From contig CALPRR020000050.1 in the NCBI GenBank assembly GCA_943326025.2, positions 1-13,297 of the forward strand: a DNA stretch of 13,297 nt, in the 5' to 3' direction. The stretch's first letter is position 1. Every line of letters begins with the position of its first letter. Under the pieces are notes generated by a model that was not told the origin of the DNA, made no database searches, and saw only the letters and a list, made by a program, of their open reading frames with translations. This DNA is from Candidatus Kuenenia stuttgartensis (lineage in GTDB: Bacteria > Bacteroidota > Bacteroidia > Flavobacteriales_D > Crocinitomicaceae). Below are positions 6,791 to 13,178 of the stretch, in pieces. The position numbers and the translations under genes are program-made.

Positions 6791-7582
6791 ATGAAAGAAT
6801 ATAAAGATCAAATGAATCAAACAATCCGTCTTAGTGCTTCACCAAGACGGATTGTTTCGTTAGTACCATCCCAAACAGAATTATTATATGATTTAGGATT
6901 AGACGAAGAAGTTGTTGGAATAACTAAATTCTGCATCCATCCAAAAGATTGGTTTAAATCGAAAACTAGAGTAGGTGGTACAAAAGATATTTCTTTAGCA
7001 AAAGTTTCAAAACTCAATCCTGATTTATTAATTGGGAATAAAGAGGAGAATGAAAAACTAAATATCGAAAGATTAAAGTCTCAATATCCTGTTTGGATGA
7101 GTGATATTTATACACTTCAAGATGCGCTAAAAATGATTGAGCAAATTGGTGAATTAGTTGGTAAATCAGAAAAAGCTGTTGAGATTTCTACTTCTGTAAA
7201 GAATTCATTCGATCAATTTAAAACAGAAAATTCAACAAGAATTAAAGGGAATTCTCCAACAGTTTTGTATTTAATTTGGCGTAATCCCTATTTATCAGCA
7301 GGAAAAAACACCTTTATTGATTCAATTTTAAGTGAATGTGGGTTTTCAAATTTCATAACGCAAGAACGTTATCCAGAAATTAATTTAGATTCAAAAGAAA
7401 GTCCAGATTACATCTTTTTAAGTTCCGAGCCTTATCCGTTTAAAGATAAGCACATTAAAGAGTTAAGTTTAATTTTTCCAACTTCAAAAATTCTACTTGT
7501 AGATGGAGAAATGTTTTCATGGTATGGATCAAGATTATTAAAGGCTACTGAGTATTTTAAACAGTTAATGAAGGAATTATAA
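6791..7582 (+). CDS. BtuF-like helical-backbone metal/cobalamin-binding protein without signal peptide
   Basis: A 263-residue protein of the type III periplasmic binding protein fold (BtuF/FhuD/TroA class, PF01497). SPRRIVSLVPSQTELLYDLGL is the classic N-terminal strand-helix of vitamin B12/siderophore/heme binding proteins, followed by VVGITKFC and LNPDLLIGN. The middle alpha-helical backbone (LQDALKMIEQIGELVGKSEKAVEIS) is clear, and YLIWRNPYLSAGKNTFIDSILSECG opens the C-terminal lobe. Unlike transport receptors it begins MKEYKDQMNQTIRLS, with no signal peptide or lipobox, so it is predicted to be cytoplasmic; no BtuC/BtuD permease genes are adjacent. The ATG abuts the CBS stop. The ligand is unknown; cobalamin is the best guess by similarity. 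A perfect 14-bp hairpin covers codons 10-23. Confidence 0.82.
   Translation: MKEYKDQMNQTIRLSASPRRIVSLVPSQTELLYDLGLDEEVVGITKFCIHPKDWFKSKTRVGGTKDISLAKVSKLNPDLLIGNKEENEKLNIERLKSQYPVWMSDIYTLQDALKMIEQIGELVGKSEKAVEISTSVKNSFDQFKTENSTRIKGNSPTVLYLIWRNPYLSAGKNTFIDSILSECGFSNFITQERYPEINLDSKESPDYIFLSSEPYPFKDKHIKELSLIFPTSKILLVDGEMFSWYGSRLLKATEYFKQLMKEL
6819..6857. repeat. Perfect 14-bp inverted repeat in the first codons of the BtuF-like gene
   Basis: Arms 6819-6832 and 6844-6857 (core CAATCCGTCTT / AAGACGGATTG) are perfectly complementary. Inside them, after an A-C mismatch, GTG (6834-6836) can pair with CAC (6840-6842) around a CTT loop, giving a ~17-bp hairpin. It starts 28 bases after the ATG and is more GC-rich than its surroundings. 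Only a short TTT follows, so it is not a strong intrinsic terminator, but it could slow ribosomes, act as an attenuator or be a protein-binding dyad. Confidence 0.85.
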
Positions 7583-7584
7583 TT

Positions 7585-7614
7585 TTGCTAAACCATAAAA
7601 ATAAACTACTTTTG
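7585..7614 (+). promoter_or_regulatory. Complete Bacteroidota promoter of the T9SS deacetylase gene
   Basis: TTG at 7585-7587, a 19-base spacer and TACTTTTG at 7607-7614 form the textbook -33/-7 pair of Bacteroidota. The -7 box ends 4 bases before the ATG at 7619, so the predicted start of transcription (about 4-7 bases downstream of the box) falls on or beside the start codon, implying a leaderless mRNA. It occupies almost the whole 36-base gap after the BtuF-like gene. Confidence 0.75.
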
Positions 7615-7618
7615 TCGT

Positions 7619-9700
7619 ATGAAAAGGTTGTTTAATCTGCTATTATTCATTGTATTATTTGGAAATTCTATTGCTCAAAATCGTGTTTCAGTTTTTGAAA
7701 TAACCAATTATATTGGATTAGAAGATAAAGAGAATAATTTTTCAGTAAATCACGCCTTAAAAGTTGCAGGAGTACCTTTTTCAACATACTCTTCATTTGA
7801 GCAATCAATTAATAATCCTGTCATAATTATTCCTTCAACGATTGAAGTCGGTATATTTCCTCAGACATTAATTGATTCGCTAAAAAACTATGTTTCTAAT
7901 GGTGGGATTTTAATTCTATCTCAATTAAAAGAAAATCAATTATTTAATCTTTCTGGAGTTTCTAGTTATAGTTATTCTACTAACAAAAAAATGATAATTG
8001 GAGATCTTGATAAATTGAATGATGAATCCTATTTATTAGATAAAACAGAAGAAGTTAATTTAAAAATTTGCGATACATCTTTCGTAACTGGTTTTGGAAC
8101 AAGAGGATATGTTAATTTAACCGCATCTTCTTTAGCGATTTTTGACGATAGTAGTAGCGCAATACTTAAAAATCAATTCGGCGATGGATTTGTTTATTTA
8201 TTTGGCTTAAGTTGGAAAGATGTTATTCTTCGAAATCAGGTAAGTAAAGACTATAAAGCTGCACGTTCATATTCAAACGGGTTTGAGATTGGATCAGACT
8301 TTTATTTTTTTTTATTGAGAGGTGTTTTTGAAAAATATATTCCGTTTGCAGTTAGTAAACATACAAGCGTTTCTAATTCAAATTCAAGTTTAATTATTAC
8401 GCATGATGTTGATGCAACTTCGGCAATTGCAGATATTATGACTGATTTTTCTAGTTATGAATATGAAAACAATATTCGTTCAACCTATTTTGTGACGACT
8501 CATTATAAACACGATTCAATAGCAAAAGATTTTTGGACTGGTTATGGAGATCAAATAATATCAGTAAAAAATAAAAAGCATGAGATTGCTAGCCATTCCG
8601 TAAGTCATGTTCCAGATTTTGACAATTCAACTATTGTTCAATTAGGTGATTGTGATGAAGTTGAGCATTCAAATTATCATCCGTTCTACAATGGTTCAAT
8701 TTCTACTGATGTTTCAGTTTGTGGCGAAGTTTCTGTTTCTAAACAATTATTAAAAGAGGCTGCTAATGTTGATGTAAAATCATTTCGAGCAGGTTATTTA
8801 GCATATAATAAAAATCTATTAGAAGGATTGGAATCAATGAATTACAGCTTTAATTCTAGTAATAGTGCAAATAATGTATTAACTTCTTTTCCATATCAAG
8901 GTCATTTAACATTGTCTATGACTAGTGATACTAGTTCAATTTTGGAAATTCCAAACACGATTTCAGATGTATTTATGGAAGATCGAATTTCTGAAGATAA
9001 CTATATGGATAAAGTAGCAATATGGAAGTCTGTTCAGTTAAAAAATTCCTTTAATCATTCCCCAACTGTATTATTGATTCACCCTAATCGATTATGGAAG
9101 ATTGTTGCAGAACAAAGTTTAATTCGAGGACTTTCAGCTAATACAGCTATAATTCCTTTTGAAGAATATGGTATATATTGGAAAGATAGAGTTTCTACGG
9201 ATTTTGACTTTGATATTTCTTCAGATTCAAATATGATAATTCAATTAAATATTACCGAGGAAAAATTAAATAAAAGCTTAAGTTTTAGCTTGAAGAATGG
9301 TTTAGCATTAAAAAATATTCAAGTATTAGATGCTGAAGGGAAAATTATTCATCATTCTGAACAAAAACTTCACGATAATGATAAGTTGGTATATTTTTCA
9401 GAAATTGGTTTTGATCATTCAATATTTACCTATGATGAAACAAGTAAACTAATTAATTATTCAGTTTTCCCAAATCCTTCTAATTCAATATTCAATTTTA
9501 AGTTTAGTTTAATTAATGATGCGAATGTTTCAATTCAATTGTATGATGAGTTAGGAAATGTTGTAGAAGAAATAATGAATCAAGTTATAGAATTAGGGAA
9601 TCATTCAATTTCAAATATGAAAAAACTGAATCAGGGAATGTATTTCTATAAAATTAGTGTTGATGATCAACATTATTTTGGAAAGGTAATTGTTAATTAG
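7619..9700 (+). CDS. Secreted polysaccharide deacetylase-like protein with T9SS sorting domain
   Basis: A 693-residue exported protein. Residues 1-19 (MKRLFNLLLFIVLFGNSIA) are a signal peptide. Residues ~23-240 resemble a class I glutamine-amidotransferase-like or ThuA-like fold (VIIIPSTIEVGIFPQTLIDS, YVSNGGILIL, FGDGFVYLFGLSW). Residues ~255-520 look like a NodB polysaccharide deacetylase domain: THDVD (261-265, motif 1), HEIASHSVSH with metal ligands His326/His330, FRAGY (Arg390, motif 3) and LLIHPNR (485-491). Residues ~613-693 (VFPNPSNSIFNFKFSL to YYKIS-like strands) are a type A T9SS C-terminal sorting domain, so the protein is moved across the outer membrane and released or anchored there. 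Likely role: deacetylation of an extracellular or envelope polysaccharide; the substrate is unknown. It has its own promoter and converges on gcvT with a shared terminator. The start is fixed by the signal peptide. Confidence 0.82.
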   Translation: MKRLFNLLLFIVLFGNSIAQNRVSVFEITNYIGLEDKENNFSVNHALKVAGVPFSTYSSFEQSINNPVIIIPSTIEVGIFPQTLIDSLKNYVSNGGILILSQLKENQLFNLSGVSSYSYSTNKKMIIGDLDKLNDESYLLDKTEEVNLKICDTSFVTGFGTRGYVNLTASSLAIFDDSSSAILKNQFGDGFVYLFGLSWKDVILRNQVSKDYKAARSYSNGFEIGSDFYFFLLRGVFEKYIPFAVSKHTSVSNSNSSLIITHDVDATSAIADIMTDFSSYEYENNIRSTYFVTTHYKHDSIAKDFWTGYGDQIISVKNKKHEIASHSVSHVPDFDNSTIVQLGDCDEVEHSNYHPFYNGSISTDVSVCGEVSVSKQLLKEAANVDVKSFRAGYLAYNKNLLEGLESMNYSFNSSNSANNVLTSFPYQGHLTLSMTSDTSSILEIPNTISDVFMEDRISEDNYMDKVAIWKSVQLKNSFNHSPTVLLIHPNRLWKIVAEQSLIRGLSANTAIIPFEEYGIYWKDRVSTDFDFDISSDSNMIIQLNITEEKLNKSLSFSLKNGLALKNIQVLDAEGKIIHHSEQKLHDNDKLVYFSEIGFDHSIFTYDETSKLINYSVFPNPSNSIFNFKFSLINDANVSIQLYDELGNVVEEIMNQVIELGNHSISNMKKLNQGMYFYKISVDDQHYFGKVIVN

Positions 9701-9706
9701 AAAAAA

Positions 9707-9730
9707 AACCTTGACAAAATTGCCAAGGTT
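9707..9730. terminator. Bidirectional intrinsic terminator between the deacetylase gene and gcvT
   Basis: AACCTTG...CAAGGTT forms a 7-bp stem that extends to 11 positions with one mismatch (9707-9717 with 9720-9730). On the minus strand the stem is followed by eight consecutive T residues (complement of 9701-9708, partly in the stem), a strong intrinsic terminator for gcvT. On the plus strand CTAATTTTTATAATTTT follows, serving the deacetylase gene. It starts 7 bases after that gene's stop. Confidence 0.85.
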
Positions 9731-9757
9731 CTAATTTTTATAATTTTAGTCTAATAA

Positions 9758-10840
9758 TTACTTTTTATAAAAAGGTAATTTTACAACTTTAGCTTTAATT
9801 CCTTTATCACGAATATCGATGAATATTTCAGAATCTAATGCTGAATTATCAACTGTAACATAACCAAGCCCAATTCCAATTTTCATAGAAGGCGACATAG
9901 TTCCTGAAGTTACTTTACCAATCGTTTCACCTCCAGCATTTTTGATTAAATAATCATGACGAGGAATTCCTCTGTCGATCATTTCAAAAGCAACTAATTT
10001 ACGAGAAACACCTTCTTCTTTTTGTTTTTTCAAGAAATCAGCATCTGTAAAGTCTTTTGTAAATTTAGTAATCCATCCTAATCCTGCTTCAAGAGGAGAA
10101 GTTGTATCATCAATATCATTTCCGTATAAACAGAATCCCATTTCTAAACGCAATGTATCACGAGCAGCTAAACCAATTGGTTTAATACCGAAACTAGCAC
10201 CAGCTTCAAATACTTTATCCCAAACTTGATTAACATCTTCATTTTTAACATAAATTTCAAAACCACCTGAACCTGTATAACCAGTTGAAGAAATCATTAC
10301 ATTTTCAATCCCAGCAAATGTTCCATATTGGAAAGTATAGTAAACCATGTCTTTCAAGTTAACATTTGTCAATGATTGCATAGCTTCAGCAGCTTTAGGT
10401 CCTTGAATTGCCAATAAAGAATATTGATCAGAAAGATTTTCCATTTCAACCCCTAAATCATTCAAAGAAGAAATCCAATTCCAATCTTTTTCAATGTTTG
10501 AAGCGTTAACAACGATGAAAAATTCTTCAGCATTTACTCTGTAAATAATTAAATCATCAACAATTCCACCTTTACCATTTGGCATACAAGAATATTGAGC
10601 TTTTCCATCTGCAATAACAGAAACATCATTAGAAGCAAATTTTTGAATTAAATCCAATGCTTTTGGACCTCTTAAAACAAATTCCCCCATATGAGAAACA
10701 TCAAAAACACCAACTGCATTTCTTACAGTTTCATGCTCAATGTTTACTCCTTCATATTGAACTGGCATATTGTATCCTGCAAACGGAACCATTTTCGCTC
10801 CTAAAGCAATGTGTTTATCTGATAATGCTGTATTTTTCAT
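9758..10840 (-). CDS. gcvT: Aminomethyltransferase, T protein of the glycine cleavage system
   Basis: Releases ammonia from the aminomethyl-lipoyl H protein and transfers the methylene group to tetrahydrofolate, giving 5,10-methylene-THF; cytoplasmic. Its 360 residues match the family. Visible motifs are KMVPFAGYNMPVQYEG at the N-terminus, GVFDVSHMGEF (45-53), GGIVDDLIIYRV (91-102, containing the catalytic Asp), STGYTGSGGFEIYV, LAARDTLRLEMGFCLYGND and, in the C-terminal barrel, RGIPRHDYLI and GKVTSGTMSPSMKIGIGLGYV. ATG at 10840 is preferred over the in-frame TTG at 10861, which lies in the promoter box. GcvH and GcvP are not in the window, as is usual for scattered gcv genes in Bacteroidota. 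It stands alone between a terminator and its own promoter. Confidence 0.96.
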   Translation of the reverse strand: MKNTALSDKHIALGAKMVPFAGYNMPVQYEGVNIEHETVRNAVGVFDVSHMGEFVLRGPKALDLIQKFASNDVSVIADGKAQYSCMPNGKGGIVDDLIIYRVNAEEFFIVVNASNIEKDWNWISSLNDLGVEMENLSDQYSLLAIQGPKAAEAMQSLTNVNLKDMVYYTFQYGTFAGIENVMISSTGYTGSGGFEIYVKNEDVNQVWDKVFEAGASFGIKPIGLAARDTLRLEMGFCLYGNDIDDTTSPLEAGLGWITKFTKDFTDADFLKKQKEEGVSRKLVAFEMIDRGIPRHDYLIKNAGGETIGKVTSGTMSPSMKIGIGLGYVTVDNSALDSEIFIDIRDKGIKAKVVKLPFYKK

Positions 10841-10858
10841 TCTTTCTAATTTTGAGTT

Positions 10859-10866
10859 CAAATATA
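10859..10866 (-). promoter_or_regulatory. -7 promoter box for gcvT
   Basis: On the minus strand the bases read TATATTTG, a perfect TAnnTTTG box. No good TTG is found 17-20 bases further upstream, so the -33 element is weak. Transcription should start near 10852-10855, a leader of about 12-15 bases before the ATG at 10840, similar to the purL arrangement. Confidence 0.55.
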
Positions 10867-10947
10867 ATCAAAAAGGATTTTAAAAGTTTGAAATTTAATA
10901 ATCTTGTATTGTCGTTAACATTTTTAATTTTATTTGTTAATTAACAG

Positions 10948-11023
10948 TTGGCTTCAACTCCGCTCAACCAACTCGACTCCGTTCAGTAAACTAGACGTCG
11001 ACTGAACGGAGTCGAAGTCGAGA
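10948..11023. repeat. GC-rich composite intergenic repeat with a perfect 15-bp hairpin
   Basis: Three copies of a CTTCGACTCCGYTCAR-like unit lie between gcvT and yitT: a degenerate forward copy (10948-10970, TTGGCTTCAACTCCGCTCAA...), a forward copy (10972-10987) and an inverted copy (11001-11022). The second and third pair perfectly over 15 bp (10973-10987 with 11001-11015) around a 13-base loop. The unit resembles the dispersed GGCTGAGCGGAGTCGAAGCC-type palindrome that I recall as common between genes in flavobacterial genomes. Its G+C is clearly above the surroundings. Role unknown; it may be a REP-like element or a remnant of a small non-autonomous mobile element. Confidence 0.8.
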
Positions 11024-11070
11024 GTTTGAAAAAAGTGACTTTTATTCTATTTCTAAAAGAAATAATTTTT

Positions 11071-11078
11071 CATTTTTG
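11071..11078 (+). promoter_or_regulatory. Possible -7 box for yitT
   Basis: CATTTTTG differs from TAnnTTTG at one position and lies 16 bases before the ATG at 11095, the same geometry as for purL and gcvT. No good -33 TTG is present (TTC at 11051-11053 with a 17-base spacer is the nearest). Weak evidence; an alternative TTG-N17-TTTATTTG at 10909-10936 would place the GC-rich repeat in the leader. Confidence 0.3.
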
Positions 11079-11094
11079 TGGAAATAATATCAGC

Positions 11095-11931
11095 ATGATC
11101 AATTACAAAAATGAAATTGCCAATTATACGTATATCCTTTTAGGAAGTCTTGCTATGGCTTTTGGAGTAGTTGCATTTTTATCTCCAAATCATGTTGCTA
11201 CAGGCGGAACAGCTGGATTAGCGATAGTATTGAGTAATGTGTTGCCATTATCTGTTGGCGTATTAATGTTATTGATTAATATTCCTTTACTCATAGTCAG
11301 TTTAAAGTATCTTGGGAAAAATTTTGCAATTAAAACCATTATCTGTATCGCTTTTATTGTTTTGTTTGTTGAATTATTTACTAAGATTCTAAGGTTACCA
11401 AGTTTTAGCAATGATATAATGCTTGCAACTTTATATGGTGGATTATCTGTTGGATTAGGCTTAGGTTTAATTTTTAAAGGTGGTTCTTCAGCTGGTGGTG
11501 GGACAATATTAGCCAAAATAATTTCTTCTAAAACATCGATGAAAACGAGTACAGTTATTTTAATTTTAGACGCATTAGTGGTACTATCAGCAGGGTATGT
11601 TTTTAAAAGTGTCGAATTGGCTTTATGGAGTTTAATCACTATTTATGTTGGATCTAAAGTGATTGACACAATTCTAGTTGGCGGACAAAGTCAGAAAATT
11701 GTTCATATTTCATCATCAAAAAATCTAAATGAATTGAGTCGAATTATTTCTGAAAGTATTGGAGTTTCAGGAACAATCCTTAGTGGTAATGATTTAGAGC
11801 ATTCAGAATACAAGGATATTATTTTTATAATGATCGAAAAAAACAAATTAAATGTACTCAAACAAATCGTGTCAAATTATGATAGTAAAGTGAAAATGAT
11901 TGTCATGGAAGCAACTGAAATTTTAGGTTAA
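11095..11931 (+). CDS. YitT family integral membrane protein (DUF161 + DUF2179)
   Basis: 278 residues. The first two thirds form five or so transmembrane helices (YILLGSLAMAFGVVAFLSP; GVLMLLINIPLLIVSL; IICIAFIVLFVELFT; LATLYGGLSVGLGLGLIF; STVILILDALVVLSAGYVF). Conserved glycine-rich blocks ATGGTAGLAIVL and FKGGSSAGGGTILAKI mark the YitT family. The last ~80 residues (QKIVHISSSKNLNELSRII to the end) are the soluble DUF2179 domain. The family sits in the inner membrane and its substrate is not established. ATG at 11095 is chosen; the in-frame TTG at 11026 would add 23 residues that extend into the GC-rich repeat boundary and do not resemble the family N-terminus. It is divergent from gcvT, apparently monocistronic, with no clear terminator downstream. 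Confidence 0.88.
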   Translation: MINYKNEIANYTYILLGSLAMAFGVVAFLSPNHVATGGTAGLAIVLSNVLPLSVGVLMLLINIPLLIVSLKYLGKNFAIKTIICIAFIVLFVELFTKILRLPSFSNDIMLATLYGGLSVGLGLGLIFKGGSSAGGGTILAKIISSKTSMKTSTVILILDALVVLSAGYVFKSVELALWSLITIYVGSKVIDTILVGGQSQKIVHISSSKNLNELSRIISESIGVSGTILSGNDLEHSEYKDIIFIMIEKNKLNVLKQIVSNYDSKVKMIVMEATEILG

Positions 11932-12028
11932 TTCACATTTATTAACACTTTCTATGACACTTTGTCTCAATTCGTAAGATGGCATTTGATTTGACAAATA
12001 TTATTAAATTTATAAAAAATAAAACTCA

Positions 12029-12628
12029 ATGAAAAAGTCGTATATTATTTTAGGAAGTATTGGATTGTTGGTAATTATATTATTTATGTCATACCGTTCA
12101 TCATACAATAAAGCCGTTGAATATAAAATGGGGATTAAAAAAACATGGGGAAATGTTCAAGCAACATACCAAAGAAGAGCCGATTTTATCCCACAATTAG
12201 TAGAAACAGTTAAAGGAGCTGCAAATAATGAAAAATCAATTTTAACAAACGTAACTAATGCTAGAGCAGGAATTTCAAATTTTGACGCATCACAAATTAG
12301 TAAAGAAATAGGATCTGCTAAAAATCCTCAACAAATGGAAATGGCAGGTAGAAAAATCAATACAGCTATAAACTTAGCTTTTGAAGCATATCCTCAAATT
12401 AGATCAACAGATGCTTTTTTAAGTTTACAAAATGATATTGCTGGAACTGAAAATAGAATAAATAAAGCAAGACAAGATTACAATGAAGCAATAGAGAAAT
12501 ATAATATTCATGTAAGTGGTTTTTTTAATAGTATGTTTTTAAATAAAGCTACTTTTCCATACATCGATGATACATTCTCTGCAGACGCTGGTTCTGAAAA
12601 AAGACCTGATTTTACTTTTTCGAAATAA
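12029..12628 (+). CDS. lemA: LemA family membrane protein
   Basis: 199 residues. A single N-terminal transmembrane helix (YIILGSIGLLVIILFMSYRS, about 4-24) is followed by a long helical domain with the family signature: YNKAVEYKMGIKKTWGNVQATYQRRADFIPQLVETVKG (about 27-65), then NARAG and the coiled FLSLQNDIAGTENRINKARQDYNEAIEKYN, and the C-terminal FPYIDDTFSADAGSEKRPDF. LemA proteins have an N-out topology in characterised cases and no firmly known activity; their genes recur beside TPM-domain (YgcG/Psb32-like) genes, as here. The next two genes are both TPM proteins, so a membrane-associated LemA-TPM complex is the likely context. No consensus promoter; a degenerate TTG-N21-TTGATTTG lies at 11962-11993. 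Confidence 0.93.
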   Translation: MKKSYIILGSIGLLVIILFMSYRSSYNKAVEYKMGIKKTWGNVQATYQRRADFIPQLVETVKGAANNEKSILTNVTNARAGISNFDASQISKEIGSAKNPQQMEMAGRKINTAINLAFEAYPQIRSTDAFLSLQNDIAGTENRINKARQDYNEAIEKYNIHVSGFFNSMFLNKATFPYIDDTFSADAGSEKRPDFTFSK

Positions 12629-12633
12629 TATTT

Positions 12634-12659
12634 AGGCGGTTCATAGAATCGCCTTTTTT
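12634..12659 (+). terminator. Intrinsic terminator-like hairpin after lemA
   Basis: AGGCGGTTC (12634-12642) pairs with GAATCGCCT (12646-12654) over 9 bp including one G-U, with a 3-base loop, followed by a run of T to 12659. It begins 6 bases after the lemA stop and ends 13 bases before the next ATG. Because the TPM gene lacks a visible promoter of its own, it probably reduces rather than ends transcription. Confidence 0.75.
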
Positions 12660-12671
12660 ACATTTAAACTA

Positions 12672-13109
12672 ATGGGAGTTAAAGATTTTTTTACAGACAT
12701 TCAACAACGATCAATTCTTAAAGCGATTGAAAGTGCAGAGTTAAATACTTCAGGTGAAATTAGAGTTCACTTAGAATCAAAATGCAAAATTGAACCAAAA
12801 GAACGTGCAATAGAAGTTTTTGAGAAATTGAAAATGAACGAAACAGCTTTGCGAAATGGTGTTTTATTATACTTAGCAGTTGATGATAAGAAATTTGCAA
12901 TAATTGGTGATAAAGGTATCAATGAGCAAGTTGGTGATCAATTTTGGGATGAAGTAAAAGAATTAATGCTATTAGAATTTAAACGTGAGCAGTTTTCAGT
13001 AGGTTTATGCCAAGGAATTGAAATGACTGGTTTCAAATTAAAAGCACATTTTCCTCATCAAATAGATGATGTGAATGAGTTAACAAATGATATTTCTTTT
13101 GAAGAATAG
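12672..13109 (+). CDS. Short soluble TPM domain protein (YgcG/Psb32-like)
   Basis: A 145-residue single-domain TPM (TLP18.3/Psb32/MOLO-1) protein. VKDFFTDIQQRSILKAIESAELNTSGEIRVHLE is the domain's opening, where a helix leads to the GEIRV strand; ALRNGVLLYLAVDDKKFAIIGDKGINEQVG is the central strand pair and loop, and FSVGLCQGIEMTGFKLKAHFP is the final helix. It lacks a signal peptide and membrane helix, so it appears cytoplasmic, unlike the next TPM protein. The Asp-rich acidic C-terminus (DDVNELTNDISFEE) is probably disordered. Together with lemA and the downstream gene it forms the recurrent LemA-TPM-TPM cluster. Activity of the family is debated (phosphatase reported for a plant relative, from memory); none can be assigned here. 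Confidence 0.88.
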   Translation: MGVKDFFTDIQQRSILKAIESAELNTSGEIRVHLESKCKIEPKERAIEVFEKLKMNETALRNGVLLYLAVDDKKFAIIGDKGINEQVGDQFWDEVKELMLLEFKREQFSVGLCQGIEMTGFKLKAHFPHQIDDVNELTNDISFEE

Positions 13110-13178
13110 AGGCGGATAGTTTATAGTTAAGAATTATTTTCTATTCTTTTCATTTACAATTTAAATAATACATTTTAG

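Noticed and set aside
10841..10861. TTG at 10861 (minus strand) as the gcvT start
   Set aside because: It overlaps the TATATTTG box on the minus strand; ATG at 10840 gives the usual GcvT length and N-terminus.
10657..10944. 95-codon plus-strand open frame overlapping the gcvT 5' end and promoter
   Set aside because: Antisense to conserved gcvT sequence, with a composition that looks like a shadow frame and no recognisable domain.
10935..10946. 12-base palindrome TGTTAATTAACA before the GC-rich repeat
   Set aside because: Short AT-rich self-complementary word with no positional support; probably chance, though near a possible alternative yitT promoter.
11026..11094. TTG at 11026 as the yitT start with 23 extra residues
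   Set aside because: The extension contains a promoter-like box, abuts the GC-rich repeat and does not look like the YitT N-terminus; ATG at 11095 is more plausible.
11190..11639. 149-codon minus-strand open frame antisense to yitT
   Set aside because: It is fully contained in the strongly supported yitT gene, has low-complexity composition mirroring the membrane helices and matches no family I recognise.
13102..13148. Alternative hairpins (13102-13109 or 13129-13134 with 13141-13148) after the short TPM gene
   Set aside because: Only 6-8 AT-rich pairs, with long or competing loops; too weak to call a terminator, and the downstream gene probably belongs to the same operon.
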